A stretch of DNA of 64,000 bases from Flavobacterium sp. W4I14 (GTDB taxonomy: Bacteria; Bacteroidota; Bacteroidia; Sphingobacteriales; Sphingobacteriaceae), in assembly GCA_030817875.1 (NCBI GenBank), contig JAUSZU010000001.1, forward strand, positions 3,100,001 to 3,164,000. The letters run 5' to 3'. Shown here one piece after another: positions 16,373 through 25,716 of this stretch. The notes below the pieces were generated by a model that saw nothing but the letters and a program-made list of their open reading frames with translations, did no database searches and had not been told where the DNA came from. The position numbers were made by a program, and so were the translations under genes. The stretch's first letter is position 1, and each line of letters begins with the position of its first letter.

Positions 16373-17077
16373 TCATTTACCGGCATAAACATCATAAACA
16401 AATCCGTAATCAAATCCGAAAATATGATTGGTGTTCAATGTATGTACCACCCCATTAAGCGGTTTAATATCTGATGATGAAATATCGGCACTAACCCAGC
16501 TATCAGTGGGTTTATTGAGATCTGTAACATAACCGATCGTAAGATGCCTGTACCCTGCATATTTGATCCCGTTGATGTCATCAAACATCACCCCGATGTT
16601 AAAAATTACATTGTTATAAGAATAATAGTTCTGTCCGGGATAAACCGATTTAAGATTGATATCCAGCTGATAATAATCTTTCATTCTATTTGCACCTTTG
16701 AACATATACATCATCAGGTATTTACGCCATATCTGTGGCTGAATGTCAGTTAGCACTTTAAGCGTGTCTTTACCGGTTTGATAGAGGTAGTTATTGACAT
16801 TTTTTAAAGCCGACCTGACCGACAGATCTGTTGGTGCAAAAAATGTCAGCTCATCCTGTTGAAACTCTTTTTCAAGGCCCGCAATTTTTATAATCTGTGC
16901 AATTGTATCGAACTGCAGGGGCTTTGACTGCAGGTATTGAAGCATGGTCCCTTTGAAATTGGGATCAGATTTACCGCCGTCAAAATAATATTTATCTTTT
17001 TTACAGGAAGCCAACAATAACAGGATCAAAGAAAATAATCCCAGCCCCCATCTTATTTTTTTAAAATAGTTTCTCAT
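16373..17077 (-). CDS. Fasciclin-domain lipoprotein
   Basis: About 234 residues from the Met at 17077 (MRNYFKKIRWGLGLFSLILL, then LASCKKDK); the Met at 17089 is less likely. The fasciclin fold is shown by GTMLQYLQSKPLQFDTIAQI, ELTFFAPTDLSVRSALKNVN and the C-terminal IKPLNGVVHTLNTNHIFGF. Fasciclin domains mediate adhesion or ligand binding. The gene overlaps no neighbour and starts 15 bases after the SusD stop, so translation is probably coupled. A second fasciclin lipoprotein occurs in the same locus (22886-24104), each following a SusD gene. Confidence 0.87.
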   Translation of the reverse strand: MRNYFKKIRWGLGLFSLILLLLASCKKDKYYFDGGKSDPNFKGTMLQYLQSKPLQFDTIAQIIKIAGLEKEFQQDELTFFAPTDLSVRSALKNVNNYLYQTGKDTLKVLTDIQPQIWRKYLMMYMFKGANRMKDYYQLDINLKSVYPGQNYYSYNNVIFNIGVMFDDINGIKYAGYRHLTIGYVTDLNKPTDSWVSADISSSDIKPLNGVVHTLNTNHIFGFDYGFVYDVYAGK

Positions 17078-17092
17078 ATCGCTTAGCATTTA

Positions 17093-18625
17093 TTATTGCC
17101 AGTACTCATTTAATTTCATGTATGGATTGTTGTATAGTGCGGAAACGTCTATAGGCCAGGTCCATCCGCCCCTGGCAAACTGATCAGCTGAAAGCGGATT
17201 GAGTGTCCATTGCGGGTTTAAGATCCGTCCGGTCCTGATCAGGTCGAAATACAGGTGTCCTTCACCCATCAGTTCCTTACAGCGCTCATTGAAGATTGCA
17301 TTTTTCAGGTCTTGCCCACCAATTCCTATATACTCTGGTGCCACGGCCCTGCGTCTTATCATATTCAGCATTTTTATCGCTTCTGCATCCTGTCCGCCCA
17401 GCTCTGCAAGCGCTTCAGCCCTGAGCAAAATTGCTTCGGCGAATCTAAAAATGATCAGACCCCAATCCGGGTTACTCTGGTTAGAGGCCAGGTTGCCTTT
17501 AAATTTGAGCAGTTGAAAATTCCCATCCTGGCTCAGCATACTGTTGTCAAACCAAAGATCCTTGCGCTTATCTGCTATACCTGCCGGATACAAACGCAGC
17601 AGGTAATCTGCCCTAAAGTAAGCGTGGCTTGAGCTGTTGTCTGTTCCGCTATTTTTATTCGGATATCTAAGCATCATCTCTCCAAAAAAAGCCCTAAAAT
17701 TAGGTGCAGGCTCATAATTTATACTTTGATTGAATTCAAAGATCCCTTCATTACTCCTGCCCTTCATTACCTCACTAAAGTTATCAAGGGGAAGTAACTG
17801 GTATACGTTGCTACCTATTAATTCACTGCCCAGATCTGCTGTTTGCTGATAATATTTCAATTTATTACCATTATCAAAGCCAGCATTCCACATATTCATA
17901 TTCATCAGCAGATCTAGCGCTGCCCCCTTTGTTGCCCTAACAGCCCTTAATGCCGGATCAGGGTAAACCAATGGTAAATTATCCAGGTTTGCCTTAAGAT
18001 CAGCAATACATTGATTGATCACAGACACAGCCTTTTCCCTGGGTAATGGATCCTGTTGATAAGCTTTTGTATAATATGGCACATCGCCGTATAACCTGAC
18101 CATGAAAAAATAAGTCAGGCAGCGAAGAAACACAGCCTCTGCCTGATACTTTTTCTTATCATCACCTGAGAGACCGGGAACGCCATTATTGACCCGTTCG
18201 TACAGGATGTTGGCTCCCTGTATAACAGAATAAAACTCATACCACTTGGTGATCGAGTCAAAGCCAAGCCCATTCCAGGCCTGGGTAGATGACAGTACGC
18301 CCGTATTTGTTTTAAGGTTATTCGCAGCAAACTGCGTATAAACAAGGCGAATATTTTTTTCCGCTACAGAATTGGAATTATTTAAAATAGCAGGCAGGAT
18401 GTATCCCGAACGAAGTTCGCCTGTAGCGGGAATAAAAGAAGTGCTGGTAAACTTGTTTCTCAGGTTTGCGTATTGATCACTGGTAAATGATTCGACATCA
18501 GACCGCGACTGCCAGAAGACATTACCGCTTAATTTATCCAAGGGCTTTACATCCAGAAATTTCTTGCAGGCAGAATTTGAGATGCAGACTGCCAGAAGTA
18601 ATATATAAAAGGAGTGTGTTTTCAT
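17093..18625 (-). CDS. SusD/RagB-family nutrient-binding outer-membrane lipoprotein
   Basis: 510 residues. Signal and lipobox are in MKTHSFYILLLAVCISNSAC with CKKFLDVKPLD after it. SusD features include the N-terminal TPR-like helices (IQGANILYERV, AEAVFLRCLTYFFMVRLYGD, VPYYTKAYQQDPLPR) and the C-terminal FRFAEAILLRAEALAEL, GHLYFDLIRTGRI and NEYWQ end. SusD forms the lid over its SusC partner and binds glycan. Its partner is the frameshifted SusC just upstream (25-base gap). Glycan specificity cannot be read from sequence. Confidence 0.95.
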   Translation of the reverse strand: MKTHSFYILLLAVCISNSACKKFLDVKPLDKLSGNVFWQSRSDVESFTSDQYANLRNKFTSTSFIPATGELRSGYILPAILNNSNSVAEKNIRLVYTQFAANNLKTNTGVLSSTQAWNGLGFDSITKWYEFYSVIQGANILYERVNNGVPGLSGDDKKKYQAEAVFLRCLTYFFMVRLYGDVPYYTKAYQQDPLPREKAVSVINQCIADLKANLDNLPLVYPDPALRAVRATKGAALDLLMNMNMWNAGFDNGNKLKYYQQTADLGSELIGSNVYQLLPLDNFSEVMKGRSNEGIFEFNQSINYEPAPNFRAFFGEMMLRYPNKNSGTDNSSSHAYFRADYLLRLYPAGIADKRKDLWFDNSMLSQDGNFQLLKFKGNLASNQSNPDWGLIIFRFAEAILLRAEALAELGGQDAEAIKMLNMIRRRAVAPEYIGIGGQDLKNAIFNERCKELMGEGHLYFDLIRTGRILNPQWTLNPLSADQFARGGWTWPIDVSALYNNPYMKLNEYWQ

Positions 18626-18650
18626 TTTCTTTTGATTGTGGGTTAAATCA

Positions 18651-21600
18651 TTAAAATTCTACATTGACACCCAGGTTATAGGTGCGGGAAACGGGGTAGC
18701 CTGCAGAAGAATCATAACCTAAGGCGGTAACATTCTCCGGATTTGGCCCTGAATATGAAGAAAAAGTAACCACATTATTTGCCGAGAGGTAAACCCTGGC
18801 CATATTAAGTCCCATTCTCTTTGCAAGTTGTTTTCCCAGGGTATAACCAAAGGTTACGTTGTTCAACTTGAAATAACTGCCATCTTCCTGGAAAAGTGAC
18901 TGGTTAGACCTGAAAGGGTTAATTATGCCCGATCGGGTATAGTCAAACGGATTTGGATAAGCCGCCGCTGCGCCTGAGGAACCATAGTAATTGACATCCG
19001 AAAGTGGTAAGTATACACTCGATCCAAAAGGATTGCTAACCAACCTTAACCTGGAGGCTAATGCATCGTTAATGATATCTCTTTTTAAGGTAAACGAACC
19101 ATTCACATTCAGGGAAAAGTTTTTGTAGGACAGATAGGTATTTAATCCACCAGTTACAATTGGCTGGGAATTACCCAACACCATCCGGTCTTTGTTCGTT
19201 AATACATAATCTCCGTCTAAATCTTGCCAGATCGGGTCTCCGGCCCTAAAAAATGCAGTAGAGCTGTTATCTGTGCGGTACAAAAGCCCTGTGGCAGGGT
19301 CAACAGGAACCGCAGCGTTGCTGCCATAAACCCCCTGATTGTTCAACAGAAAATTGGACAGGGTATTCCGGCCAACTCGCAGTACGGTTGCCGGGTTGTT
19401 CTTTGTCGGGTCTCCATCAATCACGATCTGGTTTATGTTACCAGGCAGGCGGGTTAACACATCATGGTTTATGGCACCGTTTACAGAAATACTCCAATTT
19501 ACGGGACTATTTTTAGGTAGAGGCCGCAGCACCACTGACAGCTCATAACCATAATCGATCAGGCCGGCATCATTACTGGATACACTTCCAAAACCGGTCA
19601 TACTCGAAAGCGTCATGTCGCGTTTTAGATTGGTCACTTTTTTATAGTAAGCATCGAACATAAACTCTATTTTGCTATCGAAGAAGCCCATATCTACACC
19701 AAAATTATACGTAGTATTGGTTGATGGCTGTAAAACACTATTGGGTAAACTGCCATAATTTATACCGATACGGGGAACGCCAACGTAATTGCCTGTTGGG
19801 GCATAGGTTCCGTACAGGGAATAAATATTTCCGGTAGGCTGGATATTCCTGCCCCAGCTCATGCGGATATCACCGGATGACAGCCATTTGGAGTTAGCCA
19901 AAAAGTTTTCTCTGTTAAAATTCCATCTAAATCCAACAGAAGGATTTTTAGCAAAAGGATTATCAAAGCCGGAAACAGATGACGCATCAAGCCGGTAGGT
20001 AAGATCGAGTACATACTTTTTCTTATAATCGTAAGAAAAAGCACTGGCGAAAGATACCACATGTTCGTTTTTATAATTTCCGAGCACTCCTCCTCCCCTG
20101 GAAGCGAAACTACTTGCACCCAACGGCCCCTGAAACTGATCATTGGGTGTACGCTGCTGTATAATAAACGACGCCTGATAATCTTTGAGGTAAACCTCGC
20201 CAAACGAGTTTACAAAGAAATTATGTGTACCGTCTTTTAAACTCTTGGAATAAGTGAACCCGCTCCTGTTATACAAGGTCGAATTCCGTTCGTTATAAGA
20301 ATAAATACCTGAGTACAAATAATTGGCAGCAGCTGGTGTAAATGTTTCTTCTGTTCCTACCGCATAATCGTAGCTACCGCTTGAAGAAACCCTAAAGCCA
20401 GGAAACACCAGAAAATTCACATCAACATTAGAGCGCAGGTTTTTGGCAACATTGTCATTTTTGATGGTCAGCGCCGATAGTACCCCGCTAGTTGTTTGAA
20501 ATAAAGATGGGCCAGGAAGCAAGGAGGAGACCGAAGCATTGGTTGCTACGCCTGTTTGAAAAAGCCCCTGTCCATCACCTTTATTCTTTTTCCCCAAACC
20601 GCCGGCAAGATTTATAAATACACCAAACTTATCACTTGGCTTATAGTTCATATTTGTGGTCAGGTTATAGCGTTTATACCCTGTATTTTCTATAATTCCC
20701 TTTTCTCCATAATATCCAAAGTTGGTTTTGTAATTGAATTTATCATTACCTCCATCGATATTCAGATTCTGCGTGGTATTATAGGTTGTCCTGTAAAATA
20801 CCGCCTGCCAGTCTGTAGAATTGTTATAATATGGATTTAAACTATCTGCCAGGATGGGTGTAGTGGAAATTTTCATCACATCTACATAATTCCCCATGGT
20901 TAAAATTTCATTGATCTTGGCATCCCGTTCAGATTTGCCTCCAAGGGTTTCTCGGAGTTTTGGACTTTTGTTAACGAAAAAAATTAGCGGTATATCGGAT
21001 TCTTGGCACTTTAGAATTACCACGCCTTGTGGTAATCAGGATAACACCGAAAGCGCCCCTTGAACCATAAAGTGAGGTAGCCTGCGCATCTTTCAACACT
21101 TCAATACTGCCAATATCCTCAGGAGGGATTAGCGAGAGCGGGCTAACGCCCGGACCTGCAGAATTGAAGCCGTATTCGAAATTTGCATCAGCCTCTACAG
21201 GTACGCCATCTATTACATAAAGTGGAGAAGTAGGCGTTAAAAACGAACTGGTTCCCGAACCCGAAATATCAATTCCGGATACACCGCGTATTGCTACAGA
21301 TCCACGATAACCGGGTGCCCCGGTATTTACCTGTATATTAAGGCCGGGAACTTTGCCCTGTAGCAGCTGTTCTGCATTGGAAACGGGAATATCCTGGATT
21401 TCTTTTCCGCTGATTACATAGGAAGATCCCGTACTGGTTTCTTTTAACCGTTTCTGATAACCCCGAACAACCACCTCTTCCATATCAGAAGAACTTGCGC
21501 CTAAGGTAATGTTCAACAAAGTCTGTCCGGATTTAATTTTAACCCGGTTCTCGTTATAGCCGATATACCTAAAAATAAGGGTTGATTCTGGAGCTACTGC

Positions 21601-21807
21601 AATGGTGTATCTGCCATCACGATCTGTAAAAGAAGTTGGTTTTGGTGGCTTACCGTCCAATAAAATTGTTACATCTGGTATGCCCTGTCTGGTTTCCCTG
21701 TCCATAACAATTCCTTTAACAATTACTTTTTGTACCTGTGCTGCCAGGTAGCCCGGAACCAACAGGCCGGCTATAAAAACCGTGAGCAATAATATTCTCT
21801 TTGTCAT
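18651..21807 (-). pseudogene. SusC/RagA TonB-dependent receptor interrupted by a one-base frameshift
   Basis: Two adjacent frames together make a full SusC of ~1,050 residues. The first (start 21807, MTKRILLLTVFIAGLLVPGY) holds the signal, a carboxypeptidase-like domain (KGIVMDRETRQGIPDVTILL) and the plug (IPVSNAEQLLQGKVPGLNIQ, YVIDGVPVEAD, SIEVLKDAQATSLYGSRGAF). It ends in RIRYTANFFR at a stop at 20971. The second continues FFVNKSPKLRETLGGK and runs through the barrel to the C-terminal aromatic strand (TYNLGVNVEF). The switch is at a run of seven T on the coding strand (20977-20983); six T would restore the frame. It is either a recent inactivation, a slippage-controlled gene or a sequencing error. 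Everything else is intact. Confidence 0.88.
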
Positions 21808-21830
21808 TTGTATCATATTAAGCCTACACA

Positions 21831-22874
21831 TTAATATTCGTCCTGAAACCTTGGCGTGTCATTGCGGAAATGGAAATCTATTTCCCAATCGCCTTCGCGG
21901 AAGATGCTGAAATTAAATTTCAGCTTTCCGGTTTCCCTTATCCCATTAAACCCGATCCGGGTGTAGCTAAACTCTACCATGGCCCTGGAACCATCACCGT
22001 TGGTATATTTTGTTGGAAGTTTAACCAGGGGAATCGGGTAAGCCACATCATACCGTACATAATCACCCGTTTTTTGCATGTTAAAGCCGTGTATCAATCC
22101 GGCCCATTTGGTATCTTTAAAAGCATCTACATTCATCGGGTTTTTATTTTTGTCCAGAAACTTAAAGGTTAAGGAATTGCCATTGCCCGTTCTTTTAAAA
22201 TAGATGTAAACATCTTTATTATCGTTAGAAAGTGCTTTCCTGGTATTTTGGCCGATCATCCCACTTAGTTCAGAAGGTAGTATAGAATCTTTCGGCAGAC
22301 TTGAAATCACATCCATGTTGGTAGGCTCATAGGGCATTTCCCTAAGTGGATTAAGTAACAGATCCTTAATGGTTTTCTCTCCTCCTGAATTGGAAACCTT
22401 GACATCGAAAAGATAGCCACCGGGGTTAGTAGAGCCTTGATATGCAGGTACCGATGCATTGGTAGCACTCTGCCAGAGAATCAGATCACCCGATTTTCTC
22501 AGTTCCCACAGCGGGTGATCTTCTTTTTTTCTTTTATCGAGAATTTGCTGCAGACTGGTTTCTTTGCCATCATAAGCGGTAGACCATACCCAGACCGGCT
22601 GTACTTTTGTGAGGTTATCGGCAGGGGTTCCATCTGCTTTTCTGACGTTCAGCAACTGAAAAGTTAAGGGCAAACTTGAATTGTCGTAGTTAAAAATATT
22701 GGTTATTACGGTTGTACGCCCCAATACCGGCGAAAAAGTTTTCGTGGTATAATCTACTTTTTCGCTGAAATAATCTACATCAGCAGGGATATCCAGCCAT
22801 TTTTTACAACCCGTTGCTGTACTTATTATAACTGCTGCAAAAGCAAGATATATGTATATTGTTCTAAATTTCAT
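21831..22874 (-). CDS. DUF5007-like lipoprotein of the SusCD locus
   Basis: 347 residues; MKFRTIYIYLAFAAVIISTA is followed by TGCKKWLDIPADVDYFSEKV, a lipoprotein start. The rest is soluble and beta-rich, with RTTVITNIFNYDNSSLPLTF, SGDLILWQSATNASVPAY and a C-terminal GDWEIDFHFRNDTPRF. I place it with DUF5007, a family found beside fasciclin and SusCD genes in Sphingobacteriaceae; the function is unknown and the family call rests on memory and context. It lies 11 bases after the fasciclin/CBM gene and 23 bases before the frameshifted SusC start, so it is firmly inside the operon. A role as surface glycan-binding protein is inference. Confidence 0.72.
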   Translation of the reverse strand: MKFRTIYIYLAFAAVIISTATGCKKWLDIPADVDYFSEKVDYTTKTFSPVLGRTTVITNIFNYDNSSLPLTFQLLNVRKADGTPADNLTKVQPVWVWSTAYDGKETSLQQILDKRKKEDHPLWELRKSGDLILWQSATNASVPAYQGSTNPGGYLFDVKVSNSGGEKTIKDLLLNPLREMPYEPTNMDVISSLPKDSILPSELSGMIGQNTRKALSNDNKDVYIYFKRTGNGNSLTFKFLDKNKNPMNVDAFKDTKWAGLIHGFNMQKTGDYVRYDVAYPIPLVKLPTKYTNGDGSRAMVEFSYTRIGFNGIRETGKLKFNFSIFREGDWEIDFHFRNDTPRFQDEY

Positions 22875-22885
22875 ATCAGTATAGT

Positions 22886-24104
22886 TTAGTTGACCCGTTT
22901 GATGACAAAATTGTTCACCTGTATGTCTTTGGTTTCATGAAAAAACCGCATCACATGATTACCTGCCTTCAAGTGAAATACAGGGCTCTCGACCAACTGC
23001 CAAACCCACCAGCCTTTATTGTTTGGAAAAGTCAGGGATCCTGTTACGTCCTTGTAATCAAATTCTATGTGAAACTTTAAAGGCGTTGAAGCATTGCCAT
23101 TGCCGAGCCTTGAAGTAATTTTATAATCTCCCTCTACAGGTACATTTACAGAGTAAACTGTCCATTCGCCGGCTACTGTCCATCCCAGGGAATAACTGGC
23201 TGTATAAGTACCAGCGGCATCGGTATACATCTGACCAAGGTTCCCGAATGCAACATCAATATCCACATATTCCGCTGGCCTGTAATTGCCCCCGTTTTTA
23301 GTTAAGTCATCGTGATAGGCAACACCTTCTCCACCCAGGTCATAGTCTTCCGCTTCGATCAACACGGTTTCGCCGACGACCGAGGGCAGAATAAAAGGTC
23401 CATTGTAACCTGCTGGTCTGAATGTACTTTTATCATAGGGTTCGGCCTTAGGTTTGGTATATTCGCCAAATCCAAAAGGATGGGGTGGTTTCCAGGACGT
23501 GCACAATACCGTTGGAGGTACGGATGTTAATTGCATCAGCAGTAGCTAAAACCCAGTCTTTAACGAAGCTGCTTTTTTTGGTAAAGAAATATTTAATTAC
23601 TGCTGGCCCACCACCCTTGTATCCACTCGCATTAGCAGTGGCCAGTTTACCGTTCATGGGATAATCATACCTAACCGCCTTAAGCATTTTTCCGTCAGTC
23701 TGTGTCAGAGAATCTGCTGTATAACTTCCCCTGATTACATACCTGCAGATCATACTGTCGAGCGACTCATCTGCCATATCTTTAAGGTAAACCGGAGCTT
23801 TTCCCCGTAATTTCCTGGTGGTATTCAGTTTATCGACTACCTGTTGAAAACTCTGATTGGTAACTGCAAATAAGGTTACGTTGTTGTTCCTTAGCGTATC
23901 GGTTAATTTTAGGCGATCGATTACAAATAAGAGCGAATCAAAGATCCCTTTCTTACTTTTCAAATAGTCGTATGTAGTTCCTGGAAAGGCGACTGTACTG
24001 TTGATGTAATTATAATCACCTTTATCCTTTGAACAGCCAGCAACAAGCATTGATCCCAGCAGGAGCACGCTCATGTATTTAGATATCATTTGTATACGTT
24101 TCAT
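22886..24104 (-). pseudogene. Fasciclin plus CBM6-like lipoprotein interrupted by a one-base frameshift
   Basis: The first frame (start 24104, MKRIQMISKYMSVLLLGSML then VAGCSKDKG) is a lipoprotein with a fasciclin domain (YDYLKSKKGIFDSLLFVIDR, VTLFAVTNQSFQQVVDKL, SNGIVHVLETT). It then derails into PSFWIWRIYQT and stops at 23448. The overlapping frame continues HPFGFGEYTKPKAEPYD and carries a CBM6-like module: TVLIEAEDYDLGGEGVAYHD, YVDIDV, TVAGEWTVYSVNVPVEGDYK and GNHVMRFFHETKDIQVNNFV. One extra G in the run at 23482-23485 (plus strand) explains the shift. Whole, the protein would be about 405 residues, binding sugar at the surface with the first SusCD pair. Confidence 0.83.
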
Positions 24105-24113
24105 AACCATAAA

Positions 24114-25682
24114 TTATCTGTTCCAATACGTCGTTTGAGTTAATAATGAATTCTGGGTAAGCAGAGATTTTGCTATGGGCCAATAAATACCCCCGTTTTG
24201 AATGAGCGCATTGAACGCCGGATCGTTATTTTTGATTTTTTTGTACCTGATCAGGTCGTACCATCTCCATCCCTCTCCCATCAGTTCTTTTCTCCGCTCG
24301 AGGAATATGGCATCGATCAGGCTCCCATCTTTAGTCTGATCAAATGCGAGAAGGCCACGATTGATCCGCCTTGCATTTAATAGATCGATTGCACCGGAAA
24401 CATCGCCGAGCACTGCTTTGGCTTCGGCAAGTAAGAGCGCAACTTCTTCTGGTCTGGTAAAAACAAGGGAACTTGCATATTGGGTCATCGAGCCGTCAGA
24501 TCCAGCACCGTTTATGGTATTTAAAGGCGGATTATTATCACGGATGATAAATACTTTGGTAAAAACAGGAAAAGGTCTATCAAAAACGCCAAAATAACGG
24601 TCAGAAGTTGGTGTAGAGGTAATCTTATCGATACCGAACCGCGCGTCGTTCTCCTGGCTGAATATGGATAGGATCGAATCTTTGGGAACGTAAATTGCCG
24701 GTAAGCTTTTGTTGATGACATAAGGGGCAGCAAGCGTAAGCTCTTCCATAAAACCTGATGTACCACTCTCCGCATTTAGGAACATGTGGCTAAATCCGGC
24801 AATAATATTGTATTGATTATTACCAAATTCACCCCTAAACATCTGTCGGGTCTGATCTACGTTCATAAAGAACATCCTTTCATTTCCCATCTCTGCAAGG
24901 CCCATATTATCCAATACCCATTTAGCCCATTTGGCTGACTCTGCGTATTTACCCTGCCAGGCATATACATGCGCCAGAACAGCATAAACAGTATGCTTTT
25001 TAGCCATCTCTTCCTCAATAGTATAGTAGGGAGTCCGGGTCTGCTCAGTTTGGTTCTTATTGTAGGCTACCGGTAAATCTGGTGCCGAAAGCAACAACTC
25101 CGATTCAGCAAAAGCAAGTATTTTCTGTTGGTTTTCTCTGGGCTTGTTTTCAAATTGTCCATCATGCGAACTGATAATGAAAGGTACATCTCCCCAGATC
25201 CTAACCATGTAGAAATACATGAAAGCCCTGAGAAATCTTGCATGGGCCACATCCAGTTTAAGATCCTGCGGTAAATAGCGTTTATCCGACTCAACGATTC
25301 CCGGTGCCCTTTCAAGAAATATATTGGCAGCATTGATTACAGCATAAAATCTTCTCCAGTTTGACAGGGCCTGTACGACCGGAAAAGTCGCCTGAAGATT
25401 ATTATCAGCTATAGACTTCATATCCAAACGGTTAGCGCTCCTAAAATCACCCCCGACTCCGTTTACAGCCCTAAGATCGCCATAAATCCAGTGCCTGTCA
25501 TTGTCACACAACGCTGCTCTGGCCAGTCCATATGCGCCCATCAGGCCTGCACGGGCATCCTCAACCGTCCTGTACATATTGGCCTCACCAACCAATCTGC
25601 TCGATTGAACATCAAGCATCTTTTTACAGGCACCGAATATCGTTAAGGCGGCAATCAATACGATTAAAATGCGAATTTTCAT
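24114..25682 (-). CDS. SusD/RagB-family nutrient-binding outer-membrane lipoprotein
   Basis: 522 residues; signal and lipobox MKIRILIVLIAALTIFGA followed by CKKMLDVQS. SusD hallmarks are VINAANIFLERAPGI, AHARFLRAFMYFYMVRIWGD, VPFIISSHDGQFENKPREN, the C-terminal FTRPEEVALLLAEAKAVLGD, GEGWRWYDLIRYKKI and the final QTTYWNR. It pairs with the SusC upstream (35-base gap). The fasciclin/CBM gene starts about 10 bases after its stop. Specificity is unknown. It is intact, unlike the genes on its downstream side. Confidence 0.95.
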   Translation of the reverse strand: MKIRILIVLIAALTIFGACKKMLDVQSSRLVGEANMYRTVEDARAGLMGAYGLARAALCDNDRHWIYGDLRAVNGVGGDFRSANRLDMKSIADNNLQATFPVVQALSNWRRFYAVINAANIFLERAPGIVESDKRYLPQDLKLDVAHARFLRAFMYFYMVRIWGDVPFIISSHDGQFENKPRENQQKILAFAESELLLSAPDLPVAYNKNQTEQTRTPYYTIEEEMAKKHTVYAVLAHVYAWQGKYAESAKWAKWVLDNMGLAEMGNERMFFMNVDQTRQMFRGEFGNNQYNIIAGFSHMFLNAESGTSGFMEELTLAAPYVINKSLPAIYVPKDSILSIFSQENDARFGIDKITSTPTSDRYFGVFDRPFPVFTKVFIIRDNNPPLNTINGAGSDGSMTQYASSLVFTRPEEVALLLAEAKAVLGDVSGAIDLLNARRINRGLLAFDQTKDGSLIDAIFLERRKELMGEGWRWYDLIRYKKIKNNDPAFNALIQNGGIYWPIAKSLLTQNSLLTQTTYWNR

Positions 25683-25716
25683 TTCTTTAATTTTAAGTCT
25701 TTATTAGTTCCAGTTG

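Noticed and set aside
20977..20983. Programmed ribosomal frameshifting in SusC
   Set aside because: The needed shift is +1 on a T7 run with no known stimulatory signal, and SusC genes are not known to use recoding; sequencing error or mutation is simpler.
20971..21023. Separate small SusC-like gene starting inside the overlap
   Set aside because: The downstream frame begins mid-plug without signal peptide, so it is a continuation after a frameshift, not an independent gene.
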